Below, in pieces: positions 9,901-18,700 of a stretch of DNA of 64,000 nt; position 1 is the stretch's first letter; the number at the start of each line of letters is the position of its first letter. The translations under genes and the position numbers were made by a program. The notes beneath the pieces were generated by a model. That model did no database searches. It was given only the letters and a program-made list of their open reading frames with translations, and was not told where the DNA came from. The stretch comes from Bacteroidota bacterium (GTDB taxonomy: Bacteria; Bacteroidota; Bacteroidia; Chitinophagales; LD1): the NCBI GenBank assembly GCA_018267385.1, contig JAFDYN010000015.1:25846-89845 (forward strand), written 5' to 3'.

Positions 9901-10108
9901 AGGCCTGCTGCCTGCTGCTATCAGCACCGGTATCGGCTCTGAGACGCAGCGCCCGCTGGCACGCGTCATGATCGGTGGCCTGGTCACAGATACTATCTTT
10001 ACACTGCTTATTTTCCCTATCATACTGGAGCTGGTATATGCACGCAAACTACACAAGGAGCAGCAAGGGCATCAGGCTCGTCTGAATGCCAAGAGTGCGC
10101 AGCAGTAA
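6965..10108 (+). CDS. czcA: Heavy-metal efflux RND pump (CzcA-type)
   Basis: 1047 residues, typical for the HME family. Twelve transmembrane helices in two repeats flank two large periplasmic domains. The TM4 motif DFGIIIDGAVVMVEG (about residues 395-409) carries the paired aspartates used for proton relay. By family knowledge the DFG...DGA pattern is that of divalent-cation (Zn/Co/Cd/Ni) pumps; Cu/Ag pumps have an A...DAA pattern there. The substrate is therefore inferred as a divalent metal. The final residue is Gly where Asn is usual in the VEN version of the motif. It is last in the three-gene operon, driven by proton motive force across the inner membrane, and ends 15 nt before the convergent TPR gene. 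Confidence 0.9.
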   Translation: MNKFFRNVVGFALKNKVFVFFITVVAIIAGAFSYINTPIEAFPDVMSTRVIIITQWSGRSAEEVEKFVTIPIEIEMNSVPKKTSLRSISLFGLSVITIMFEDDMEDFRARQEVANRLQGINLPDGADPEIEPPYGPTGEIFRYTLKSKTRSVRELKTIQDWVIERQIKAVPGIADVVSFGGQVKTYEVSVDPGQLAKYNMTALDVYTAISKSNVNVGGDVITKNNQAYVVRGIGLLNDIHEIENVIIDSRNNTPILVKNVARVVESSLPKLGYIGRDSTDDLVEGIIVMRKGENPSEVLAALRDKVSELNDVILPADVKIDTFYDRGTLINYTTHTVLHNLLEGIFLVTVIVFVFMLDWRTTVIVSIIIPLALLFAFFCMKMKGMTANLLSLGAVDFGIIIDGAVVMVEGLFVALDELAHKYGPERFNKLSKLGMIKRIGGEKAKAVFFSKMIIITALLPIFSFQKVEGKMFSPLAWTLGFALLGALIFTLTLVPVLISILLNTNVKEKHNVFVEFIQNKIFAGFSFTFKNGKTSLAVATAIMIFGLVSFNFLGTEFLPHLNEGAIYIRANMPLSTSLDQSVEMTKKLRKIMVSYPEIRGVMSQTGRPNDGTDPTSFFNIEFHVDLKPKEEWTRNITKDQLIDSMQARFAEFQGISFNFSQPIMDNVEEAVSGVKGSLAVKIYGTDLFQLEELADSAQHILEHVQGVEDLGVVKLIGQPELRVELNQEKMGVYGVATADAQAVIEMAIGGKGATQIYEGERKFDIRVRYSPEYREDESAIGMLMVPTLTGTKVPLKEIARIHTVTGPAFVYREGNKRFCAVKFSVRGRDLGSTIAEAQKKVGDKIKLGKGMSMEWKGEFENQVRAQKRLGQVVPISLTVIFILLFITFGSFQDAGLVILKVPFALIGGIWMLLLTSTNFSISAGVGFIALFGVCVQNGVLLISGFHEYMLMGYSLVDSIESTVRTRIRPVVMTAMMAAIGLLPAAISTGIGSETQRPLARVMIGGLVTDTIFTLLIFPIILELVYARKLHKEQQGHQARLNAKSAQQ

Positions 10109-10123
10109 GTAACGGAGAGAAAG

Positions 10124-11275
10124 CTACCGGCGCAGCATGCGGATCACCGCTATGATGAGCGCGATAGCTATGATGCCGCCCAGCAGGATATAGTACCAGT
10201 TTCTGGAAAAGTACAGTGCATAGCGGATATGCTGTATCTCATCTGTGAGATCGGTCTTGTATTGCTCTTTCTGCAGAAAATCAAATTGCTGCTGCGCTTC
10301 GGTTAGTTTGCCCGTTTTCTTGTAGCACATGCCTAGGTAGTAGATGGCATCGAGGTAGCGTGCGTGGCAGCTGTCTGTCTGGCAGGAGTCCCACACGATG
10401 CCTGCTGTACGCAGGCTGGCCGATGCCGAGTCAAACTGATGCAGCTTATAGTTGGTGATGCCTTTGTTATAGTTGCCCTCCGGCTGGCGGCTGTTTATCT
10501 GTATTGCTTTCTGAAAGAAACCTATGGCCTGGCTATAGCTGCCAGACTGGTAGTAGCAGATGCCTATGTTATTGATCACGTCGGCATTTTCGCTCAGGTC
10601 GGCGCGTGCAGCGGAGTAGTCCCTCAGGGCGCTGTCATAGTTTTTTGCTAGTACAAATATCTCTGCCCGGTGTATGAGCGCATCCGTATTAGACGGGTCT
10701 GCCTCCAGGCAGTGGCTGAACTGTATGAGCGCGTCCTCGTAGCGATGCTGGTCACGCAGGCAGAGGCCGGAGATCAGCAGTCCATTGATATTGCGCGGGT
10801 CTATGGCCAGTGCCTGCCTGCTGCAGACCAGTGCAGAATCTGTCTGATGCAGCCGATAGGCCGTGATAGCCGCCAGCGTGAGGTAGTCCAGATTGTCTCC
10901 GCGGAGAGAGAGGCTCCTTCTGACAGCAGCATATGCACTGTCATAGCGTTTGTCGTCATATAGCAGGAGTGCCTGCCGGTAGGGTAGAGTGTCATTGGCA
11001 GGCTGCAGGAGAGCCAGGCGCTGCCAGTAGATGAGTGCAGAGTCTGTCTCAGATGTGGCGGTATAGAGGTCTGCGAGCTGGCGGATCAGCGTGGCGCTGG
11101 CAGGATACCGCGCATAGCGGGCCCTGGTACTCTGGATAGCGGAGTCCAGACGGGTGTAGTCGTATCCCGTGTATGGGTTGTCATCGCCATACGTTTCCAA
11201 TGAAAAGGCATATCCTGATGATAGCAGGATCAGGAAGCACAACAGAAAGTTTATGGCATCTTTTTTTTGCAGCAC
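10124..11275 (-). CDS. TPR-repeat protein with signal peptide and C-terminal membrane anchor
   Basis: The frame extends to a GTG at 11317, but a GTG at 11275 gives a cleaner signal peptide (hydrophobic INFLLCFLILLSSGYAFS), so 383 residues are annotated. At least seven TPR-like units are visible, with classic features in ALAIDPRNINGLLISGLCLR and GICYYQSGSYSQAIGFFQKA. The C-terminus is a single transmembrane helix (WYYILLGGIIAIALIIAVI) followed by RMLRR, which would leave the repeats outside the cytoplasm and the basic tail inside. TPR arrays are protein-interaction scaffolds; no partner can be named. Start choice is uncertain because no ATG fits. Confidence 0.7.
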   Translation of the reverse strand: MLQKKDAINFLLCFLILLSSGYAFSLETYGDDNPYTGYDYTRLDSAIQSTRARYARYPASATLIRQLADLYTATSETDSALIYWQRLALLQPANDTLPYRQALLLYDDKRYDSAYAAVRRSLSLRGDNLDYLTLAAITAYRLHQTDSALVCSRQALAIDPRNINGLLISGLCLRDQHRYEDALIQFSHCLEADPSNTDALIHRAEIFVLAKNYDSALRDYSAARADLSENADVINNIGICYYQSGSYSQAIGFFQKAIQINSRQPEGNYNKGITNYKLHQFDSASASLRTAGIVWDSCQTDSCHARYLDAIYYLGMCYKKTGKLTEAQQQFDFLQKEQYKTDLTDEIQHIRYALYFSRNWYYILLGGIIAIALIIAVIRMLRR

Positions 11276-11361
11276 GCAGCAGCCTTTGCAGCAAAGTAAG
11301 GAAAAATACACAAACACCTATCCACAGCAGGCTGGCGCAAACTGATGTATATTAGCTGAAA

Positions 11362-12468
11362 ATGCGCATGAAAGGATTCTCAAACGACAGCGTAAAGCAG
11401 TTTTACTTCCTCGCGGTGCTCACCATATTGGCTGGCATACTGGGGTATATGCTGAGGGATTACATCAGCTCTTTTCTCGGAGCAGCTACGTTGTACATCG
11501 TATTCCGGCAGCCGCTGCACTACCTCACGGAGCAGCGCCGCTGGCACAAAGCACTGGCAGTGTCAGCCCTGATAGTAGTGTCTATGATCGTCGTACTGAT
11601 ACCTGTGGGGCTGCTATCTTTTATGCTATCGTCCAAGGCGCAGTACCTCGTGGAGCACTATGCCGAGTTTCTCGATATAGTGAAGGGGTGGAATGAGCGC
11701 CTCTCAGCAGGCTATGGCGTCAACCTCATCTCCCAGGAGTCTATCAGCAAGGTGACTGCTGCGGGCGCTGAATTCATACCGGTATTGCTCTCTGCCACAC
11801 TGAGTTCCTTTACACAGATAGCAGTGCTCTACTTTCTGCTGTACTTTATGATGATGGAGGGACGCAGTATGGAGCGGCTGGTGCTGCAGTATTCCCCTTT
11901 CAATAATGATAATACACTCATACTACTGAAAGAACTGCGGATACAGACCATGTCCAATGTGATAGGTATACCGGTGCTGATCGTGATACAGGCGGGTATA
12001 GCATGGATCGGTTTCTGGATATTTGGTATGGACCAGCCCTTCTTCTGGGGAGTGATCACCGGTTTTGCCTCTATGATCCCCATCATAGGTGCGGCCGTGG
12101 TATGGATACCTGTCTGTATCTATATGTATATCAGCGGCAAGCCGGGCGGTAGTATCGGCGCGGCTATCTACAACGGGCTATTGCTGGTGAATGTAGAGCA
12201 CCTCGTACGCTTCTCCATGCTAAAGAAATTTGGCAATACGCATCCGCTGGTCACTTTCTTTGGGCTCGTGATCGGGATAGAACTTTTCGGCTTCCTCGGG
12301 CTTATCTTCGGACCGCTGCTGATATCGTACTTTATGATACTGCTGCAGATATATCGCCGCGAGTATATAGATGATACGCCGGAGATCATCCTGCAGCCGC
12401 TGGCTGAGCCTGCGCCGGAAGTGGTGATACAAGCACCTCCCGCACCGGACAAAGAAGGAAATGTTTAA
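11362..12468 (+). CDS. AI-2E family transporter (PF01594-like)
   Basis: 368 residues with the AI-2E/PerM layout: paired N-terminal helices (FYFLAVLTILAGILGYML), a third helix pair near residues 70-95, an amphipathic cytoplasmic-type segment, then C-terminal helices including the family block GFASMIPIIGAAVVWIPV. Members are inner-membrane carriers, some acting as Na+/H+ antiporters and one reported to export autoinducer-2; the substrate here is unknown. The last ~30 residues are Pro/Ala-rich (PAPEVVIQAPPAPD), a tail not typical of the family core. The next gene starts 17 nt downstream with its own -7 box. Confidence 0.82.
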   Translation: MRMKGFSNDSVKQFYFLAVLTILAGILGYMLRDYISSFLGAATLYIVFRQPLHYLTEQRRWHKALAVSALIVVSMIVVLIPVGLLSFMLSSKAQYLVEHYAEFLDIVKGWNERLSAGYGVNLISQESISKVTAAGAEFIPVLLSATLSSFTQIAVLYFLLYFMMMEGRSMERLVLQYSPFNNDNTLILLKELRIQTMSNVIGIPVLIVIQAGIAWIGFWIFGMDQPFFWGVITGFASMIPIIGAAVVWIPVCIYMYISGKPGGSIGAAIYNGLLLVNVEHLVRFSMLKKFGNTHPLVTFFGLVIGIELFGFLGLIFGPLLISYFMILLQIYRREYIDDTPEIILQPLAEPAPEVVIQAPPAPDKEGNV

Positions 12469-12472
12469 TTGC

Positions 12473-12480
12473 TATTTTTG
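12473..12480 (+). promoter_or_regulatory. -7 promoter box 4 nt before the PTPS start codon
   Basis: TATTTTTG fits TAnnTTTG exactly and ends 4 nt before the ATG at 12485. Transcription would begin at or next to the start codon, predicting a leaderless mRNA. It overlaps the end of the AI-2E gene region. Confidence 0.5.
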
Positions 12481-12484
12481 AGGC

Positions 12485-12901
12485 ATGAGAGTATCCGTCT
12501 ATCGCAAAATGCACTTCAATGCGGCTCACCGCCTAGCGCGCCCGGACTGGAGTGATGAGAAGAATAAAGAGGTCTTTGGCCTGTGCAGTAATCCTAACTA
12601 TCATGGCCACAACTACTATGTAGAGGCAAAGGTGACCGGAGAGATAGACCAGGAGACAGGATTTGTGATAGATATTGCCGTTCTCAATGAGATACTGCGC
12701 ACTGAGGTGCTGGAGCCACTGGACCACTCTAACCTCAATGAAGATATAGCAGAGTTTAAAGCCCTCAACCCGACCGGGGAGAATATAGTAGTAGTAGTCT
12801 ATGACCGTATACGCGCCAAACTGGATAGCAAGTACGACCTGAAAGTTAAACTCTGGGAGACAGAGCGCAACTACTTTGAATATCCAGCAGGTAATGATTA
12901 A
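12485..12901 (+). CDS. 6-pyruvoyl-tetrahydropterin synthase, CX5HGH (PTPS-II) type
   Basis: 138 residues of the QueD/PTPS family. The zinc histidines are in NAAHRL and HGH, and the catalytic cysteine is in LCSNPNYHGHNY. The spacing Cys-x5-HGH is that of tetrahydrobiopterin-forming PTPS; queuosine QueD has Cys-x3-HGH. Overall the sequence follows animal PTPS closely (GEIDxxTGFVIDI, LEPLDHSNLN, ENIVVVVYDRI, LWETERN). Predicted reaction: 7,8-dihydroneopterin triphosphate to 6-pyruvoyl-tetrahydropterin plus triphosphate, in the cytosol. Automated annotation would probably say QueD. No other pterin gene is adjacent, so the pathway is inferred from the motif alone. Confidence 0.85.
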   Translation: MRVSVYRKMHFNAAHRLARPDWSDEKNKEVFGLCSNPNYHGHNYYVEAKVTGEIDQETGFVIDIAVLNEILRTEVLEPLDHSNLNEDIAEFKALNPTGENIVVVVYDRIRAKLDSKYDLKVKLWETERNYFEYPAGND

Positions 12902-12909
12902 TTTTAATC

Positions 12910-14844
12910 ATGCCTCGTACCGGTGCTTTTTCTCTGGTCTTTCTGGTAGTATCGCTGCTCACGGCCGCCGGCCTCAGTGCACAGATATGCCATTCTTTTG
13001 AGCCCGGCACTTATACGCACCGCTCCTTCAAAACCGAAAGTGCTGACTCGATCGGACTGGCACCTACCGGCAACTATGACCTGGTGTATCACCGCATTGG
13101 TGTAAAGGTAGACCCCACCATCAGATATATAGCAGGAAGTGTCACCTCTTATTTCCGGCCGCTGGTATCACTGACAGAGATGGCCTTTGACCTCACAGAT
13201 AGCCTGGCAGTGGATTCTATCTACTACCACGGAGCACGGCTGGCCACATTCATGCATACCGGCAATGCGATCACGATCGATCTTCCGGCGGCTGTATCAT
13301 CATTGGATTCTGTGGTCGTCTTTTATAGCGGAGTGCCTCCTGAGAATGGTTTTGGATCTTTCATGACGAGTACCCATGACGATACGGTGCCGCTGCTGTG
13401 GACACTCTCTGAGCCCTATGGCGCGCGTGACTGGCTGCCCAGCAAAATGACCCTGACAGACAAGATAGACTCTCTGGATTTTTATATCAATGTGCCCGAG
13501 GGATTTCACGCCGGATCTAATGGCCTCATGACTGATAGTGAGATAGTAGGCCATACAGTCACCTATCACTGGCGGCACAGGTACCCCATAGCTACCTATC
13601 TCATAGGTATGGCTGTGAGCAACTATGAGGAGCACACGTTTCAGGTAGCCTCTCCCTATGGTAATATCACATTGCTGAATTATTTCTTCCCGGAAGAGGA
13701 GGCTGACTGGCTGGCTACGGATAGCAATGTGGCGCATGCTATCCAGCTCTACTCAGCGTTGTTTGGCCCGTATCCTTTTATCAGGGAGAAATATGGTCAT
13801 GCCCAGTTTGGATGGGGTGGTGGCATGGAGCACCAGACCATGAGTTTCATAGTGAAACCCGAATTCGAATTGATCAATCATGAGATGGCTCATCAGTGGT
13901 TTGGAGACAAGCTGACCTGTGAGAGCTGGTCAGAGATCTGGCTCAATGAGGGCTTTGCCACCTACCTGTCAGGTATCTGCTACGAGCGGCTGGCGCCGGA
14001 GTGGTGGTATGCGTGGCGCGCTACTACACTCAGAAGGACCATCAGCGGCGAAAACGGGACTGTAATATGCGATGACACCAACTCGGTAGCGCGGATATTT
14101 AATAACTCTCTGAGCTACTCCCGGGGTGCCTATCTGCTACATATGATGAGATGGCAGGTAGGAGACAGCGCTTTCTTTGCTGCACTGAAAAGCTATGCGG
14201 CCGATACCTCACTGGTATACTCTTTTTCAAGTACTGAAGCCCTGAAGTCGCATTTTGAAGCGCAGAGCGCACAGGACCTCACCTGGTTTTTTGACCAGTG
14301 GTATCACACCGGCGGCTATCCCTCATATGCGCTGGACTGGTCGCAGCAGGGGAGCAGCCTGAGCATGAAACTCTCTGAGGCATCCAGTAATCCGGCATTC
14401 CCGTTTTTCAAAATGAAAGTGCCGGTCAAAGTGTACGGCAAGGAACAGGATACTACCATCGTACTGGACCACACCAGCTCGGGTCAGGAGTTTACGGCGG
14501 CTGTGGGTTTTGCTATAGACTCTATACAGATAGATCCTGAGCTGTGGCTGATCTCTGCAGGCAACACTGTGAGAAAGCTACCTGCTGCAGATGCTGAAAA
14601 TTTCATGCAGGTGCTGAGCAATCCTGTCAGGGATCAGATGACCATCTGGTATGACTCCAGAAACCTGAATCATGTGTCCATCAGCCTGTATGATATGGGT
14701 GGCAAAAAAGTCCTGTCAGAAGATGTGCCGCAGGGCAGCGGAGATTACTTCACCACATCGGTCGGCTACCTGCCGGCTGCAGTGTATGTGGTAAAAGTAA
14801 CCTCGGAGCATAAAACACTGACACAGCGCATCGTGAAATTGTGA
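12910..14844 (+). CDS. Secreted M1-family zinc aminopeptidase with T9SS sorting domain
   Basis: 644 residues. A signal peptide (LVFLVVSLLTAAGLSAQ) is followed by the M1 N-terminal beta domain and the catalytic domain. HEMAHQWFGDKL at about 324-335, with the third zinc ligand in LNEGF, gives the complete HExxH-x18-E motif. The exopeptidase loop reads GGGMEHQ (about 303-309) in place of GAMEN, as in some bacterial M1 enzymes. The last ~80 residues (VLSNPVRDQMTIWYDS ... LPAAVYVVKV) form a type-A T9SS C-terminal domain, so the enzyme is probably delivered to the surface. It starts 8 nt after the PTPS gene and may be cotranscribed. Peptide cleavage at the N-terminus of oligopeptides is the family activity. 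Confidence 0.88.
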   Translation: MPRTGAFSLVFLVVSLLTAAGLSAQICHSFEPGTYTHRSFKTESADSIGLAPTGNYDLVYHRIGVKVDPTIRYIAGSVTSYFRPLVSLTEMAFDLTDSLAVDSIYYHGARLATFMHTGNAITIDLPAAVSSLDSVVVFYSGVPPENGFGSFMTSTHDDTVPLLWTLSEPYGARDWLPSKMTLTDKIDSLDFYINVPEGFHAGSNGLMTDSEIVGHTVTYHWRHRYPIATYLIGMAVSNYEEHTFQVASPYGNITLLNYFFPEEEADWLATDSNVAHAIQLYSALFGPYPFIREKYGHAQFGWGGGMEHQTMSFIVKPEFELINHEMAHQWFGDKLTCESWSEIWLNEGFATYLSGICYERLAPEWWYAWRATTLRRTISGENGTVICDDTNSVARIFNNSLSYSRGAYLLHMMRWQVGDSAFFAALKSYAADTSLVYSFSSTEALKSHFEAQSAQDLTWFFDQWYHTGGYPSYALDWSQQGSSLSMKLSEASSNPAFPFFKMKVPVKVYGKEQDTTIVLDHTSSGQEFTAAVGFAIDSIQIDPELWLISAGNTVRKLPAADAENFMQVLSNPVRDQMTIWYDSRNLNHVSISLYDMGGKKVLSEDVPQGSGDYFTTSVGYLPAAVYVVKVTSEHKTLTQRIVKL

Positions 14845-14992
14845 CGCAACATTCCTAAAAAGCCGTTAAAAACCAGACATTTAGTAGAGTCAAGAAATTT
14901 TCAAGGGCATCTTTCGTCTGAATAGTATGACAAATGAGCAGGAAATATGCCCTAGCACAGGTTTTGTCAGTTAGATCAAAAACAATAAAACA

Positions 14993-15682
14993 ATGGGTTC
15001 TTTCGGTATAATCTTGCTGCTGATACTGGGTGTAAGCTGGTTGGTGCAGTCGAGGCTGAAATCTAAAATGGAAGAGTATTCGCGTGTTCCTTTTGCTGGC
15101 AATATGACCGGTGCAGACGTGGCTACGAAGATGCTCCGTGACAATGGTATCTATGATGTGACGGTACAGTCTGTAGAAGGCAAACTGACCGACCACTACA
15201 ACCCTGCTGATAAGACGGTAAATCTCTCGCCGGAGGTATATAGCGGCAATAGTGTAGCGGCTGCTGCGGTAGCTGCTCATGAGTGCGGTCACGCCGTGCA
15301 GCACGCCCGTGCTTACTTCTGGCTCGGCCTGCGTACCTCTACTGTGCCGCTGGTCACCTTTGCCAGCAACTGGGTGCAATGGATACTTCTGGCTGGTGCA
15401 GTGTTGCTGGGTTTTGCCGGTGCATTTGGCGTGGCAGTATTGCTTATAGGCATCGGCCTCTTTGCGCTTACTACGCTGTTTGCCTTTATCACACTGCCTG
15501 TAGAGTTTGATGCTTCTAACAGGGCCCTGGCATGGCTGGATAGCAGTCGTACTACCTCGCCTGCTGAGCACGCCCAGGCCAAAGATGCCCTGACATGGGC
15601 TGCTATGACTTACGTGGTAGCTGCGCTGGGTTCGCTGGTCACACTGCTCTACTACATCTCGATCTTTACACGTAGGAGGTAA
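14993..15682 (+). CDS. Membrane zinc metallopeptidase (YugP-like, PF04298)
   Basis: 229 residues, the usual family length. An N-terminal membrane helix (FGIILLLILGVSWLV) precedes the zinc motif HECGHAVQH at residues 96-104; two further hydrophobic segments (about 112-160) and a C-terminal helix (YVVAALGSLVTLLYYISIF) follow. The third ligand is probably in PVEFDASNRAL. Family members are inner-membrane peptidases of unknown physiological substrate. It stands alone, 148 nt after the M1 gene, and is followed by a candidate terminator shared with the convergent adhesin gene. Confidence 0.85.
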   Translation: MGSFGIILLLILGVSWLVQSRLKSKMEEYSRVPFAGNMTGADVATKMLRDNGIYDVTVQSVEGKLTDHYNPADKTVNLSPEVYSGNSVAAAAVAAHECGHAVQHARAYFWLGLRTSTVPLVTFASNWVQWILLAGAVLLGFAGAFGVAVLLIGIGLFALTTLFAFITLPVEFDASNRALAWLDSSRTTSPAEHAQAKDALTWAAMTYVVAALGSLVTLLYYISIFTRRR

Positions 15683-15708
15683 GCTGAAAAAAATAGAATT
15701 TACAAGCT

Positions 15709-15746
15709 AAGGCTCGTTTACCGGATCACGGTCAGCGAGCCTTTTT
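15709..15746. terminator. Candidate hairpin terminator between convergent genes
   Basis: AAGGCTCG (15709-15716) pairs with CGAGCCTT (15736-15743) around a 19-nt loop and runs into TTTTT on the plus strand; an AAAAA precedes the same arm when read on the minus strand. It overlaps the adhesin stop codon. The long loop makes efficiency uncertain. Confidence 0.45.
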
Positions 15747-18700
15747 CTACTGCAGTGCTATGGCCATCTATGAAGGTGATATTCATCTGCCAGACGAAAC
15801 TGCCTGGCTCTACCTTCGCACCCCGGAATGTACCATCCCAGCGGAAGTTGATATCATTGCTGCGGAAAACTGTCTCACCCCAGCGGTCAAACACCTCGAC
15901 GTCCACAAACTTGATAGACTTTTTATTGGCATAAAACTCAAAGTAATCATTGGTGCCATCATCATTTGGTGTGAAAGCATTTGGGATGAATACTGAGTAG
16001 TTGGCTACGACTATCACAGTCGTAGTATCACTGGCAGTGCAGCCCGCATCATTAGAAACTTTGACCTGATATAGCGTGGTCTGCCCCGGTGCCGCTACAG
16101 GAGCTGCACAGTCTGAGCAGCTCAGGCCATAGTCCGGTGTCCACCGGCTGCTCAGTGTACCCGAGTGCCCTGTCACAGCATAGGATAGGGTAGCATTATC
16201 TCCCAGGTCTATGCGGATAGCCGGTGTGGCCTGAATGGTAAAGTCATACACGTAGGCCAGGGTAGCAGACGCAGCTACCGAGCAGCCCTGTGCATCCGTC
16301 ACGGTGACATCATAGGTGCCGGGGCCGAGGTTTTGCTGGGCAGCAGCTACAGAGCCATCTGTCCATAGATAGGTATAGGAAGGCGTACCGCCTGCCGCCG
16401 TCAGGGCTATGCTGCCCTGATCTCCCAGGCTCGCACACAGCGGATCAGTCGTGACAGGTGTGACCGTGACTGCGGTCGGCTCAGCTACAGTAGTACCTGT
16501 AGTAGCGGTGCAGCCGGCATTGTCAGTGACAGAGACCGCGTAGCTACCTGCGGTCAGGTTACTGATATTCTGAGAGGTGGCAGTATTGCTCCAGATGTAT
16601 GTATACGGTGCTTGTCCGCCTGATATGGTCAGGGTGATGCTGCCATCTGAGCCCGCATTGCAGGTCACCATAGCGGGAGTAGCGAGCGGGTTCATGGCCG
16701 GTATGACTATAATAAGCTGCGAGGCCGCCGCCGAGCAATTATTGGCGTCTGTCGCGGTCACCACATAGGTGGTCGTAGTAGCGGGAGACTCGGAAACGGA
16801 TGCTGTCGTGCTGCCATCGCTCCAGACGTAGTTCGTGCCGCCCGTCGCATCCAGCGTGGTAGTACCTCCCACGCATAGCTGAGAGACGGCAGTAGTGATA
16901 GCCGGCACGGGGAGCGGATTGACAGTGACAGTTGCGGAGGTGGTACCCGTACAGGAGTTAGCATCCGTGACGGTCACATCGTAGGTAGTCGTGCCCGCCG
17001 GTGCAGGTCTGATAGATACACTGCTGCTGCCGGTACTCCATATATAGCTCGTGCCGCCGCCTGCAGTCAGTGTCGTGCCTGATCCTGCACAGACAGATAC
17101 GGCAGCCGGATTGATCGTTGCGGTAGGGAGAGGATTGACTGCTACAGTAGTCGAGGCTACAGCACTGCAGTTATTGGCATCGGTGACCGTCACTGAGTAC
17201 GCGGTCGCCGCTGATGGCGATACGGCGATAGCAGCGGTCATATCTGTGGTGCTCCAGGCATATGCTGTGCCACCGGATGCAGTCAGGGTGATGCTGCTAC
17301 CTGTGCATACCGCCGGTGAGGCGGGACTGATGCCCGGTACGGGCAGCGGATTCACGGAGACGGTAGCCGTAGCGCTGGCGGTACAGTTGTTGGCGTCGGT
17401 CACAGTAGCACTATAGGTAGCAGTGCCGGATGGAGATACGGATGTAGCAGCAGTGATGTCACCATTGCTCCAGCTGTAGCTATTACCCCCGCCAGCTGTG
17501 AGTGTCGCTGCATCTCCGGCGCAGATGGCGGTGGCGGTTGGTGTGATAGATGCCACAGGTGCCGGATTGATGGTCACGGATGCTGAGGCAGCAGCAGAGC
17601 AGTTATTAGCATCTGTCACCGTCACATCATACGTGCCCGCCGAAGATGGAGAGACGCTCATAGCTGCTGTAGCATCTCCGGTGCTCCATAGATAGCTCAC
17701 ACCTCCGCTCGCGGTGAAGCCGGCGCTGGTGCCGGGGCATATAGCTGCAGAGGCCGGCGTGATGGATGGTGTGGGCAGGGAGTTGACCGTGACGCTCCGT
17801 GAGGTAGATGCCGTACAGTTATTGGCATCTGTCACCGTTACTGTGTAGGAGGTCGTCCCGGCTGGCGAAACTGTGATAGCAGCCGTAGTAGCTGTGGTGC
17901 TCCATGCATAGCCAGTACCACCACCGGCAGTGAGTGTAGTGCTGCTGCCGGCACATATCGCTACTGAGGCCGGCGTGATGGATGGTGTGGGCAGGGAGTT
18001 GACCGTGACGCTCCGTGAGGTAGATGCCGTACAGTTATTGGCGTCTGTCACCGTTACTGTGTAGGAGGTCGTCCCGGCTGGCGAAACTGTGATAGCAGCC
18101 GTAGTAGCTGTGGTGCTCCATGCATAGCTAGTACCACCACCGGCAGTGAGTGTAGTGCTGCTGCCGGCACATATCGCTACTGAGGCAGGCGTGATGGATG
18201 GCGTAGGCAGTGAGTTGACCGTGACACTGCGTGAGGTAGATGCAGTGCAGTTATTGGCATCTGTCACAGTCACTGTGTAGGACGTCGTCCCTGCGGGTGA
18301 TACTGTGATGGCCGCTGTCGTCGCAGAGGTATTCCAGGCATAGCCTGTACCGCCACCGGCAGTGAGCGTGGTACTGCTGCCGGCACATATCGCTACCGAG
18401 GCAGGCGTGATGGATGGTGTAGGCAGGGAGTGGACCGTGACGCTACGCGAGGTAGATGCTGTACAGTTATTGGCATCTGTCACCGTCACCGTGTATGAGG
18501 TCGTCCCCGCGGGTGATACTGTGATGGCCGCTGTAGTAGCAGCAGTATTCCAGGTATAGCCTGTGCCTCCGCTGGCAGTGAGTGTAGTACTGCCGCCTGC
18601 ACATATCGCTACTGAGGCAGGCGTGATGGATGGTGTAGGCAGGGAGTTGACCGTGACACTGCGCGAGGTAGAAGCCGTGCAGTTATTGGCGTCTGTCACC

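Noticed and set aside
6965..10108. Cu/Ag pump CusA
   Set aside because: TM4 carries DFG...DGA, typical of divalent-metal pumps, not the Cu/Ag pattern.
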